From: Evernia prunastri
Taxonomy: Eukaryota; Ascomycota; Lecanoromycetes; Lecanorales; Parmeliaceae
Direction of reading: 5' to 3'
Assembly: GCA_003184365.1 (NCBI GenBank)
Contig: NKYR01000034.1
Span: 183,686-247,685 of the forward strand
DNA: 64,000 nt
Shown: piece by piece, positions 45,080 to 56,100 of the stretch
Layout: every line of letters begins with the position of its first letter
How positions within the stretch are numbered: position 1 is the stretch's first letter
The notes under the pieces: generated by a model
Seen by the model: only the letters and a program-made list of their open reading frames with translations
Told to the model about the DNA's origin: nothing
Databases searched by the model: none
Made by a program: the position numbers and the translations under genes

Positions 45080-45980
45080 ATGCCTCTCCCATTACCTAGG
45101 ATGATGCCAAAAGACTTCCTCCGTCAGCTACCCGAAGTCCAAGATTTGACCCACGATGACGAATGTCCAGTATGCTTGGAGAAGTACGTACCAACCCAAG
45201 CTCCAGCTCTTGGAGTCGTCGACCGCCCTCTCTCCAGCCGAGCGCCGGAACCGATCGAGCCCGAACACACTGTTCGACTACCCTGCCAGCATGTCCTTGG
45301 CAGCGATTGTATTGCGCGTTGGATTCTTCCTGATGAAGGCAATCAAAATACATGTCCCTACGTAAGTGATTTTCTTTTTCTTTTTTCTTTTTGTATCTTC
45401 TACCTGTCGACCCTCCGTCTCGAGTTGGAAGACAGATCCGAGAGTCGATACACATGTCTTCCTCTACCAACGTTTCTCCAAATAATCCGTCTGAAAGACA
45501 AAGGCTAACCCAGACATGGTGCAGTGCGTTCAGCAGTTCTTCCGCCCGTCGAAATATCCAGTGAGCAACCACCCACTCTGGGACACGCTACTCGACCGCT
45601 TAGATGGCAACGGGTGGCACCTGAGTCCAGAAGGCAAATGGATCGCGAAGAAGCCGCAGGTGATGGCCACCATCAGTAGCGAAGACTTTGCGATCGCGGA
45701 AGGATATCTCGTTAGGCTCAGAACCCCTCCTGCATCGGATGAGCTCAAAGCGAAAATGATAGAGAGAATCGCACTCATGCGCTCGACGGTACACCTACGA
45801 GAGGCATTCCTCTACCTTCAGCTCCAAGCCGACGGGGTCGACCTTCCCGCGATCGGGGAAGACGTACTGGGGGGTTCGTTCGTTGCTTTGGAGAAGCATC
45901 AGAAGGACGCGTTGTGCGATGAGTTCGAGCGTAGAGGACTGTTCGAAGCTATCTCGTCTGTCGACCACTCCAATGACTGA
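45080..45980 (+). CDS. RING-type zinc finger protein
   Basis: Two exons: 45080-45361 and 45525-45980, 245 residues; the 163-nt intron interrupts the last zinc knuckle and splicing restores TCPYC. RING ligands are C29, C32 (CPVC), C69, H71 (CQH), C77 (SDC), C92 and C95. The position that normally holds the fifth ligand (C-x-H-x-x-[H/C]) is Gly74, so the site is degenerate; nearby Asp76 might substitute. The I-x-x-W of E2-binding RINGs is present (IARWI). The remaining 150 residues are helical with no known domain. It may be an E3 ubiquitin ligase or a RING-like scaffold. Fungal genomes have many such short RING proteins. Confidence 0.82.
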
Positions 45981-46847
45981 ACGGTCTACAATGCTAGCAT
46001 GCTCTTGCAGAAGCGTGTTTGAATACATGTAGCGGTAGGCTTCGTTTTCTGTGAATTTTCGTGGACATATCAAGTGCCTCGAGAGCGAATTAAGACATAA
46101 CCAGCGATGGCTCTCCCCATATCAACGCGCATACGCTTGTACTTGCTATTGCTCGTACGGCTCTCAATCTTCCCCAGCGCTACGGTCGAAATCGACTCAC
46201 CATTTAACATAGATGACCGCTGCAAAGTTGCTCAAAGGCGGGAAACGGGCCGGCCGGTACTCAAGACCTTGCAGCCAGGGCGACAGGCGACACCGTCCAT
46301 TGCGTCCGCCAATGTATAGTAGCTGGTCTCCTTTGACTGCAAGCAGCGAACGAACCGACCCAAACACGCATCTTACCCCGGAAGATCGAGAAGGCGCTAT
46401 CGATCTAGACGGTACACTGTTGAAATAACAGGGCAAATATACTGAAGCTAGTGTCCTCAGCTGACTCTCCAGCGTAGCCTTGGTCCTTGCATTATGCAAC
46501 CCACGTGCACCGTTGGTTCTCAGGCACCGAGCGATTACTTTTTGTTCGAGTTGAATATGGAAGACCGGCTGCACAATGATTTATTGACCTGGCCTGACCC
46601 TCCAAGACCACCGCGATCGCCAATCCCGAACAGCTATCCAGTATCGACAATGTCCTTGTCTGTCCCTTTGACGAAGCCTTTCACCAGAAGTGAGCCACCA
46701 GACAAAGCCAAGACAATGCATTCTCCCACATAAAGGAACTCACCACCATCACAAAACCCATCCGTCTCATCCCCGTACAACCGTCCAATACACCCATCCT
46801 ATCCAACCACACCAACCACCACCCATCCACCCAAAATCCCTTCAAAA
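45981..46847. other. Intergenic region, no gene seen
   Basis: 867 bases, C/A-rich towards the end (46740-46847). A minus-strand frame (46197-46574) and plus-strand frame (46107-46319) are not convincing. Confidence 0.4.
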
Positions 46848-47207
46848 ATGTCCATCCCCACCATACCCCACATCGTCACCATCACCATCGCCACCCTAGC
46901 CCTCATCACCCGCCACCTCCTCCACCTCATCCACCACCTCACACACCTCCTCCTCCACGCCATCCCCCCACCCCAAGACCCCAACGCCCACCACTCCTCC
47001 AAACCCTCAGACGAAGAACACCGTCTCGCCTCCAGACACCCCGAGCAAGCGAGGACGATCCAAGCGATCGAGATCGCGATCGAAGAGGCGAAGTTTCGGC
47101 GCTGGGGCGAGGAGCAAGGGTGGTCAGCGTGCAGGATGGCGGCGGAACGGGCGGAGTTCCGGGATAGGTTGGTGGGGAAGGTTGGGTGGGCGGGGTGGGG
47201 TGATTGA
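46848..47207 (+). CDS. Possible small membrane protein
   Basis: Single exon, 119 residues. Residues 4-40 are hydrophobic and His-rich (IVTITIATLALITRHLLHLI), a possible membrane anchor. The second half is a charged amphipathic helix (IQAIEIAIEEAKFRRWGEEQ) that is more convincing as coding sequence than the first. The upstream DNA has the same CAC/CCA bias as the first half, so the true start could differ. No family recognised. Confidence 0.38.
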   Translation: MSIPTIPHIVTITIATLALITRHLLHLIHHLTHLLLHAIPPPQDPNAHHSSKPSDEEHRLASRHPEQARTIQAIEIAIEEAKFRRWGEEQGWSACRMAAERAEFRDRLVGKVGWAGWGD

Positions 47208-47404
47208 GGGCGGGATTAGGGTAGGATTCAGGTTCGGGCTGGGGTCGGGGTTGGGAACGAGACTGACGCGGCCGGGCACGGTGTGAGTTGACGCAGCGTC
47301 TGTTCATCGCTGTTCAAAAACAGTCCTTTATGTCTCTGTGTATATGTATATATAGAGATCCATCCTGCACCAACATCGCATAGTATTTCCATACCGCATA
47401 TATA

Positions 47405-47975
47405 TCACAAGCATTCCCCCCCCTTGCCATCAATCAAGCCTTCACCCGACCATGCCCCATAGCCCAGACGCTCAAAACCACAAAACCACAAAACCTCAGC
47501 CCCAACACCCATGGAGAACGCCGCAGCAGAGAGACACCCTTCGTACGTCGCCGCCCTCCCCCCAGCGCCCCGCATCCCACAAACCCGCCTACGGTGAATT
47601 GGCGTAGGAGGCAAGACCGAATTAAAAACGGCGAAGATCCAGATCATGCCTAGCGCAGGAAAAGAACAGAACAGAAAAGAGAAGAAAAGCCTCCAGGCCA
47701 AGCTGCCAAAGACTGCGTTGCAGAAGCAACACCACACAAACGTAAACGCAGCTAAAATGACCACTTCTCTCCCCCGCCCCCTTTTCCTATCTAACCCTTC
47801 CGGCTTATTCTTCACCCAGCCCCCGCCCAGACGCAAAACGCAGTCAGGACCACGCTCAGCGCAAGTCCGCCACGCCACGCCCAGCCCAAAACCTTGAAAG
47901 CCGCTCTACCCGCTGGTAATAAAAAAAAGGGTACTAGCGCAAGAGAGCTTGGTTGGAGAGACTGTTGTTGTTTTT
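47405..47975 (-). CDS. Candidate multi-span membrane protein, splicing unresolved
   Basis: Two hydrophobic minus-strand stretches in different frames suggest a spliced gene. One (about 47970-47816) reads FLLPAGRAAFKVLGWAWRGG then a span ending FCVWAGAG at a GTGAAG donor. The other (about 47750-47405) reads AVFGSLAWRLFFSFLFCSFP, IWIFAVFNSVLPP and ends at 47405. An acceptor at GGCAG joins the two in phase. The long minus-strand frame through the second part begins with GTG, not ATG. No start codon was found because a 33-base A/G homopolymer block lies just upstream. Treat as a lead only. Confidence 0.25.
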
Positions 47976-47986
47976 TTTCCTCTCCC

Positions 47987-48019
47987 AAAAAAAAAAAAGG
48001 GGGGGGGGGGGGGGGGGGG
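47987..48019. repeat. A12-G21 homopolymer junction
   Basis: Twelve A followed directly by 21 G. Such tracts are error-prone in sequencing and assembly, so the local length is doubtful. Confidence 0.9.
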
Positions 48020-48342
48020 CAGAAAGACAGAAAGGAAGGCAGACATGCAAAGAAAAGAAAGTCGCTCCGGGAACTGGACGTCTACAAAACGAACAAGCTC
48101 AGGCAGGGCGGATTTGAAAAGAGGGCGAGGGGCGAGGGCGGGTGGAACCGGAATCAGACGGACGCGCAAGGAGAGACGAGGTGGGGGCTCGGTTCTGTAG
48201 CTGTAGCTGGAGCTGTAGCTATATATAGAGCGGGAGATAGAGCGGGTGCCGAGTAAGCGCGACTATGCTTGATCCGGGGCAGAGTTGAAGGCTGTATTGG
48301 GGATGGTGGAATCTGTTGTTCGATGATCATGGACGGATCTTC

Positions 48343-48378
48343 TTGTGTTGTGTTGTGTTGTGTTGTGTTGTGTTGTGT
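48343..48378. repeat. (TGTTG)n microsatellite
   Basis: About seven units of the pentanucleotide. Confidence 0.88.
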
Positions 48379-48521
48379 AGCATACAGAACAGAACAGAGG
48401 GTGGTTGTCCATTTCGGTTGGCCCCTGGATGGATGAGCGGCTGGGGGAGGGAGGAAGTGAGGGAGTACGAAAGGCAAGAAATCAAAGGAAAAGGAAATCA
48501 AAGGAAAAATACTCGTGGCTC

Positions 48522-48592
48522 GCCCTGTAGAGTCGAACCCGGATATACCCCCACGTTTCCAGCAGTGCACCGGCCTCCGACACCTCAGTGAC
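48522..48592 (-). other. tRNA-Ser-like relic
   Basis: On the minus strand the sequence has, in tRNA order, a D-arm-like GAGGTGTCGGAG, an anticodon-loop-like CTGGAAA (anticodon GGA) flanked by GCAC and CGTG, and a T-loop-like GGGTTCGA. These match bacterial or organellar serine tRNAs better than eukaryotic ones. The acceptor and T stems do not pair, so it is not a working tRNA. It may be an old organelle insertion, a tRNA-derived element, or coincidence. Confidence 0.3.
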
Positions 48593-48902
48593 GAACCATG
48601 ATGGAAGCAAAAAGGGTCTCTTCCTACGTGAATGATGTTAAGGGGAAGGCGGAAGCAGGAGCCACGTCGTCTATTCCATTATGGGTATGATTAAGATTTT
48701 TTTTAATTACCGCTCTCAGCACCTCGTTCACTCTCAGCACCGGACCTGCCGAGTAAATATCGTGCGTGCTCGTCATAAGAGCCTTGAATGCCGCTTCCAC
48801 GTCTCATGGAACACAACCCGGCATACATTGCATCTGACTCTTTCCTCAAAAGAACCATCTGCGCCCCTCTTTCCCGCCCTTGCCTTCTTTTCGCAGCAGA
48901 GC

Positions 48903-50487
48903 TCAATTCGGACGCCTCGTCATCTCCAGCTGGTGTTTCGCAGCCGCAAGCTCCTGGTCCGACGGCAAATTGACGATCATTAAGTAGAGCAGATTCTAGA
49001 AACGCACACAAACACGTCAGCAAAAACCGAACTACGACTGTGAGAGGTTACGCAATGCCCACATACGCTCTTCATCTTCCGTCCCTTCTTCCGGCCTTTA
49101 CCCTTCCGTCCACGCTTTGCACGTCGGCCCGATGGCTCGCCGTTCGTCTCGCCTTTGGCGGATGGCTTAATCTTGCCGCCGGAGAAGAGGGTGAGCCAGG
49201 AGCCTTGGAAGGCGGGGTGGTTGGGGTCGGCGACTCTGGTAGCGAGATTTGGGCGTTGGTCTGCGGGGATGGCTAGGGTCGAGGATGGGTTCTTGGTCGC
49301 CTGGTGTTTGTTAGCTCCTGAAGATGAGAGGGTCGTTTCGATAGACAGGGAGGAAAAGGAAGGAAGAGATGATGACGTACATATTCCATCTGGGCTCGCT
49401 TGTCGTAGTAGTTTGAGACAAATTTCGTGCTTCTCATGAATGCATTCCTCTTCTCAACGTCACCCGATTGCGCGACCGATGTGGCCACCTCGTCTAGTGC
49501 GGGAAACACCAGTGGAGCGGCCTCTGGCATCTCGAGCTCCCCTTGAGTCTCACCCGAGGCCACCTTTCTGAAGAAATCATTTTCGTGAGTGGCACGGCTT
49601 ACAATCAGGCTTGAGGTATCCATTTGTTGCACATCGAGCGTCGTGTTCGCGTTGGGGTTGTACTTCATGATCATCGCATAGAGACCTCTAGGCTTGTAAA
49701 TCTTCTCGTTCATTTCATCCAGGAAACTGTTTGTTCGCTGGGACTCCTGATGTTTGATACAAGCACCAACGGCGATCGAGACCACCACTGAGGTGATCAT
49801 AGCTGCTCCATGCGGGACACAGCCAACTATGCCAGCTCCAACGTAAACGACGTTCAGAAGTGGCGATGCTTTTGATGCTTCTTGCTGGACTTTCAGGAAC
49901 GAAAGGAAGGCCTCCTTGGGGATGCCGAATTCGGCAAGATCAGGAGCGTAGGCGCGAATGAAACCTCGGCCACTTGCTCCAGGCCGTCTTTGAGGAATGA
50001 TAACAGGGCATCTAAGTTGTGAGGTGCTTCGTGGTGGAGGAGGGAATCTTGACAAGACGATCGCTCCAAGAGATTGAATGGTAGGTGTTGCGTCAAGAGC
50101 ATACTTCTTTTTTGGCTCTTGGCCATTTTGTAATGCGACTGGTGGCTCGTCCTCGCCAGCTGCCTCGTCAAGAGCCCAGTCTCGTTCATCGTCTTCGTCT
50201 GAACTGTCATTATCATCATCAACCTGTCCGTTGACATTGCTTCGACCTTGGCGATTGTCTACAGGTACAGCCTGGCCGCTAGCGATGAGGGCGTTCGCTT
50301 TTTCGTCAGATACCTCAAAGACTCCCTGATTATAGCCAGGCGGGCTTTCAATGGGCATGTTGCGAGATACATCAGGAAGCTGATCGTTTCCTTGGTTGGG
50401 TGGCGATCTCTGTGATTGTTTTCGAGCAGCGATGGCTTCAGCGGCAAGCCCTACGCCGGAGCCGATTAGTTTGACAATTTTGCCCAT
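48903..50487 (-). CDS. Conserved fungal protein with hydrophobic core, unknown
   Basis: Three exons: 50487-49381, 49300-49067 and 48995-48903, 477 residues; all junctions are in phase 0. The N-terminus (MGKIVKLIGSGVGLAAEAIA) is a glycine-alanine helix, followed by an acidic linker (DDDNDSSDEDDERDWALDEA). The core, GRGFIRAYAPDLAEFGIPKE and a hydrophobic segment (NVVYVGAGIVGCVPHGAAMI), is conserved in a large ascomycete family of unknown function. The C-terminus has a basic patch (RRAKRGRKGKGRKKGRK) and ends LYLMIVNLPSDQELAAAKHQ, typical of that family. The hydrophobic segment may insert in a membrane. No enzyme motif seen. Confidence 0.8.
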
Positions 50488-51277
50488 TGTTGGCAGTTGC
50501 TTCAGAGAGCAAGGACGGTATATCGAGAAGGTTGGAATTAGATAAGCCGTTCAATGTATATGAAATGCTCGGACAACAGACCAAGTCCACAACAGGCGAT
50601 GATATGTGGAAGGAGTTTCCAGATGCTGAGGTAGGACTGAGGAGAGGGGGAGGATAGCATGCTTTATAGGCATGTTCGTGTCAGCCATCACGGAACCGTA
50701 TTGTCCGAGATGTTGATTTGCGGTGGTTGCGCGTTGATGCATGTTTCAGCCTCCTGCACAGCCTATCGACAGGTAGTTAAGGAAGGGAGAAAGACTGAAT
50801 CCTGTACTGAGATTGGCTAGTTTTGCTGACTAAGTCACTTCGATTGATTGGTCCGCACAGCATCCTCAATTGGGCTACTCCCGTATCTGATCCTCGGCTC
50901 CGATATATCTTGGCATGTCTTTTCCCTCTCAGCTTCGATACAGTACCGCTGTCGGCGACCGACCTTGCAACTTCTCATCTGATTATAATCATCAAGCCCA
51001 ATTTCTAAATAGTGGCCGGAAGGCTCTTGTCATTTATTGCTTTGAACAATTCTATACGTTAAATTTGTAGGATCTACCATCGATTGACCATCTCCCGTTC
51101 CGATAATCGGCCTCGCATCCAGAACAAAGAATGAGCTTTCTCGCCATCGCATACGCGCCCACATGCCAGACCTACTCAAAGACTCAAGGCTCGCCGGTGA
51201 AGCATAATCGTCTCATTGTACATTGCCCACAGAATCAGCCGAAGTAAGCGACCATCTGTCGTATAAACCTATTGCGT
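50488..51277. other. Intergenic region, no gene seen
   Basis: 790 bases: promoter of the 48903-50487 gene and 3' flank of the zinc cluster gene. No coding-like frame. Confidence 0.45.
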
Positions 51278-53164
51278 TCAAACGCCAGTATTCTTCCTCC
51301 TTAACATATCTGCAAGAACAATAGCTTGCTGTATCCCCATCGATCGACCAATCGTATGAAGAGTCCCGATGACCCACTTTTGGACAGGCTCGGTGGCGAT
51401 ATCCACGGCACCGGCGAGATAGATTGCCCAGGGCAGACCGTATCCCCCGAAAGAACGAATCATTGGAGTCCCAGATGCATCTGACTTCAATGAATGGACG
51501 GGATTGACCGTGCGGGTATTGAAGTGTGACCAGGGAAAGCTATGGCCTGGTATCCCGCCAGATACAGACTTCCTACGCGCGTAACCCAAATGCTGAGGCA
51601 CGCTGGCGATGATGTCGGATTGCAGTTCGTACAGAGTATTCGTCGCTGCCTGATACTGCGCTGTATACTGATCGTCAACGGAAAACAAAGGCCTGGATGA
51701 ATGGAGCTTCAAGAGAGCGTCCCGTATGATTTCTTGCAACATCATTCGAATGGTTCGCATCCCATTCCATACTGTAGCGGACATGTAATCCTGATACACA
51801 TGATAGCAACCGGCGAAGACGAGACCTGGTTCAACATCTGTGTAGATTGTCTGATACTCATAGACACTTGGGGCATTGGCACAGATCGAAATAGCAGCCC
51901 GATCGATATCGCGCGCCGTTGCGAGTATCTTCTGTGGGTCAGGAATACTTCCAGACTTTACGTGCGCACGGAAGTTTGTGAGCAACACCATGGTTTCGTA
52001 GTAACGCCATGCTGGGTCGCTGAGATCAGCATGCTTGGCAACTTCGGCATTTAAAGCCATTATGTGGTCAGGCAACGCCATTCCAACTTCGAGACAGCTA
52101 ACCGTGAGACCCACAGTGGCTTGCATGAACAAACGTACTCCTCGTACACTTGCCAGTTGCTCCAATCCTCGTACTTTGATGAGTGCTGCGGCCCCGTTGA
52201 TATGATTTATCCAAGCGTTCAGGGAGCGCTGATGGCCACTGGTCACGGTCTCGAAAACGCTCAGCAACATGATGGTGAGTAGGGTACTGTCTTTCTTGAC
52301 ATCAACAGGAGAACTCAAAGCAGCATTGGTAAGTTGGATGGCAGACAGGTATCGCTTGTTCGCCTGGTGAATTCGTGGCAGTCAGCACATTTACTGCGAA
52401 GACGATGTTAGGGCGCGCAACAGATGGTCCGAAGCTTTTTTTGAATATGCAATGGAAGTGGTAAGACAGATGAAGCAGGTATAACGAGCGGGAACGAGCC
52501 CATGACAGATTCTAAGATACCTCAAGCGAGCAGAACGGCATAATAAGGCTATTTCTTGCCACAAATATGTCAAGATTCAGACAGAAGTCCGAATTTTTGA
52601 AGGAGCCACTTCGAATCAACGCACCTCTTGAATGAGTTCAGGAGCATGAGCAGCGCTTGCCAGTGCAGCCAGTCCCACAGCCTTCATACAGTTCAAAAGA
52701 TTATCGTCTATGCCGTAGCCTGCGGAACTGCCCGGACGCCTATCCAGGTCAACGGTGTAATTAGTGAAGAAGAAGCCGGTAGCCCTTTCATCGACTGTTG
52801 GGGCCATCGGATAATAAAATTGGAAAGATGACGGGGTCGGGGTATCATTCCGACGTACGAGGATGAGGGAGTTTTCTGGGTCTTGGTTCACTGGTGGTGG
52901 TCGTGGTGGTGGTGGCGGCGGCGGCGGCGTGGAAGATTTTGAGCCCGGGGAAACCGATCTACTCTTGGAAGCAGCCTTTGCTTTAGCTTTCCTAATCACG
53001 TTGATATTCTCATTACGGAACATCAACTCTGACTGATCTCGATAGCCTGGACACTGACGCTTGGCTTTTGCGCATCTCACACATCCGCCAGGACGCTGGT
53101 CACACCGGACCTTCTTCTCTCGGCAAGTCTGACATCCTTTCGAAGGGGGTCCACAGTAGACCAT
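51278..53164 (-). CDS. Zn2Cys6 fungal transcription factor
   Basis: Two exons: 53164-52625 and 52363-51278, 541 residues. The binuclear zinc cluster is perfect: C11-x2-C14-x6-C21-x6-C28-x2-C31-x6-C38, preceded by the usual MVYCGPPSKG start (an upstream GTG frame extension is ignored). A proline run (about residues 80-95) links it to the fungal-specific regulatory domain (blocks APELIQE, LSAIQLTNAAL, KKDSTLLTIMLLSVFETV, INHINGAAALIKVRG), of the Fungal_trans_2 type. The 261-nt intron is long for this genome, but joins LIQE to ANKRYL exactly as the family predicts. Nuclear DNA-binding regulator; target genes unknown, and no cluster lies beside it. Confidence 0.88.
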
Positions 53165-56100
53165 ATCGGCGGCTGGCACCTGGCGATTCTGCTTGAAATT
53201 GTGGCGGTCGCAGCGGACGAATCCTTAATTCGTCCGCATGTGATTGAGAGTGGACTTTCCGTTGGTAAGTGCTCTTCTTTGCAGCGTTGCATTTGTCCAC
53301 GGCCAAATGTTGTGAGTTGTGTGTGAAAATTCCGAACAAGGCTGAGACCCGAGAAGGCTACGTTTCGGATAGCTTGTCTGGTGGCGATCAAGATCACCAG
53401 ATCAATAGTTTGATAATTGACGAGTGAAGACGGATGAATCCTTGAGATCAGATGAATATTCCAACCCCAGGATAGTGCACATCGTGGATCGCGAGTTGAG
53501 GCAGTGACAGCATTGGTGGGGTTATCTCACCATCAGTTGAATGATGTCGAGAAACAGGCTAAAGAACAATCCGCGTTGACCGAATGATCTCAGCTCTCCA
53601 GCCTCTCCAGCACACCTCGAGGTAAAAGTCCAAAAACACTGTCGCACAGCGAAGCTCGTCACGCTCGAATTATCGATCACAGAAGTGTTTGTATTTCAAG
53701 TCAAAAGTCGGAAGATTGAGAGAAAGGTAACGTGGCGCTAACTCCGCTGAGACAAGTGTCTGTGGCGGAGCCGGTTTTTAGCGGGCCGATGAGCCGCACT
53801 TTTGAGTTTTTCGCCAAGAGAAGCCCCGCAACCTGGATCACTAGTATTTGGGGCGTAAGGTTAGGGGAAGTGTCGCCGCGCATCCGCCTTATATAAGTAG
53901 GTACACCTTTGTAGTATATCAAGATGGCAGGTACATTAGTCTCCATCTCTTCGCTCACCTCGCTCAGCTTCTGTAGGCCAACTTCGAACCCTAAGTCCGC
54001 TCTTGCCAGAAGGTCGACAAGACTTCGTTCGTCCAAGAGGACACACTTGCCAGAAGATGATGCAAAGCTGGTCAAGCTCAACCAAACCGCCGCGGAAATG
54101 TGCTAGTGTACGAGGTATTGATGCGGATTCAGGAGCTTGCAAAGCTTTGTGAACAGGAAAGGCCAGAGACGCCTCTCGTCCGTCTACCATAGTCACCGAC
54201 ACAGCGGATTGCTCAGCATGACTCCCGTTGAATGTTAAGGTAGTAATACCCCCCTCGTACCACATCAGCTATTAGATCATGTGCTTCTCAAGCCCTCTAA
54301 GGCCGAATCATCAGCACTTGAGCCAGTCGACACGTACCAGAATCTGCTACTACTCTATGATCCGATTCGAAACCACGGAGAAATCCTTCTTACACTATGC
54401 CAGTGTCGCAGGGGTGTACGCCCACGCGATCCTCGTCAGTTGGCTCCTGAGGGCACCTGTACTCGTAGACTACAATCACGGGTCATTTCTCGTTTCGTGC
54501 GCGACATCATCGTAGATGGAGGGGCCTATCATCTGCGAATGTTCAAACATACTTCTGGCGTCCAGGTCCTATGTTGTATTGCATTGTACTGTCGGTCTTG
54601 CGTCTGCACCATACCAATCATAGCTAGGTAGCCTACTAGCAGCAAGTAGGTTGCAAGGTATACCATATACACAATGCTACGATTTCTCCCCTTCAATTTA
54701 GGGAAGAGATCTAAGCATTGGCTGCAGGATAGCCTCGGTGCCGACTACCACATTCCCATCGGCTGAGATATCATTACTCATTGAGTATTTATGGACGCTG
54801 ATGTCGGCGCTGAAGTATCTGAGACTGATATAGCGCTGACATAGGAGAGGCAGAGCCCGTGGAAGTAGTAGCCGATTTATAAAGGCTATCTATCACGGGC
54901 TTCTCGGCTGGTGTATGCCACGCCCCGAGGTGAAGATAGAAGGCACTTTGAACATGGCTGTAAGACATTCTTGGGCAGAGAACAAGTTTGAAAAGATCGA
55001 AGAGTAGCGATAGTCGAGCAGTATGATCAGTGGACAGGCCCGACTAAATGTCAGTAACAACATCGGGTGATGAGCGTGATGGCAAGAATACTAGGGGAAG
55101 CATGCAGCTGTTGTATACGTTATAGATCGTAGGAAAGAAGATCCAGTCCATGAGGTTGCCCAAATCGTAGTCGCTCGTAAACAGTATTCCCCAAAAATAT
55201 ACTGGACTTGAGGATGCCAATAGGAGAGCGCGGGATCGACTCTTTCGTGCGTATTTAGTTTCGCAAGGCATTCCGGAGCAACTTAGGACAGCAGTCGTGG
55301 CCATAGCAACCAGGCCTTCTTATTTTCGTTTTGCTAGTTTTCCACGCAAATGGATGATGTTTATTTGGGTAACGGAAAGATTACCTCCTTGTGGCTTCGG
55401 ATGCGATTGGTCAGCCTTCTTCCAAGCTTCTGATTGGATACTATCCGCATGTATAGAGGAGTCCTCCCTTCGTTAATCGGACAAAAGCCATCTTCGATGT
55501 AGAAGCAGCAGCCTTGATAGACCGATTCATCTGCTTTCAGATAGGGGCATCGTATCATCGGCTCGGTGGTTGCGAATGAATGTATGCCTCCGAAGGTGAA
55601 TCCTTCGAGCGGGCAGATCATTCTGGACCCTTCCAGGCCAAGTGGCCGTTGTCATTTGGAACATCAGAGCCTGAAGCGTCCAAAAAACTGCTCACCCTAG
55701 ATTAGATAGTGATTACTTATCATCCGAGGCTTGGCCCCTGAGTCTCATATCCGAAGGTAATTCTGGAGTTACGGCCTTGGCCAAGTACGTTGCGCTTCAT
55801 CATTTACCTTCCCAGTATTCCGAGACTTTCTGAGACGTCTCTCGGTAAAGGAAAAGATTCAAGGAAACAGATGGCAAGAGACTTTATCAAGCATGTTTGG
55901 GGTCAAGGTACATGATTCACAGTGCAGAAGAATTGGTCCGAGCAAGACATGACAGCCAGGTCGGAATATAGGAGTCTCCGTAGTGCGGGTAACCTATAGA
56001 ATTGCTGGTAGCAGTACCGGCTCCAAGAAAAGCAATCATTTGATCCGAGATGGCGAGGTACCGGTTACTTGGATATGAGTATGTATATAAACAAACCAAT

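Larger units (their letters stand above)
48020..48902. other. Intergenic region with repeat and tRNA-like relic
   Basis: No protein gene seen. Holds a (TGTTG)n microsatellite (48343-48378) and a minus-strand sequence resembling part of a class II serine tRNA (48522-48592). Confidence 0.5.

Noticed and set aside
46197..46574. 125-codon minus-strand frame
   Set aside because: Some plausible residues but no start context, motif or splice support; could not be told from chance.
47906..48169. 87-codon minus-strand frame with a proline and phenylalanine run
   Set aside because: Runs through the A12-G21 tract; the PPPP/FFFF stretch is a homopolymer artefact.
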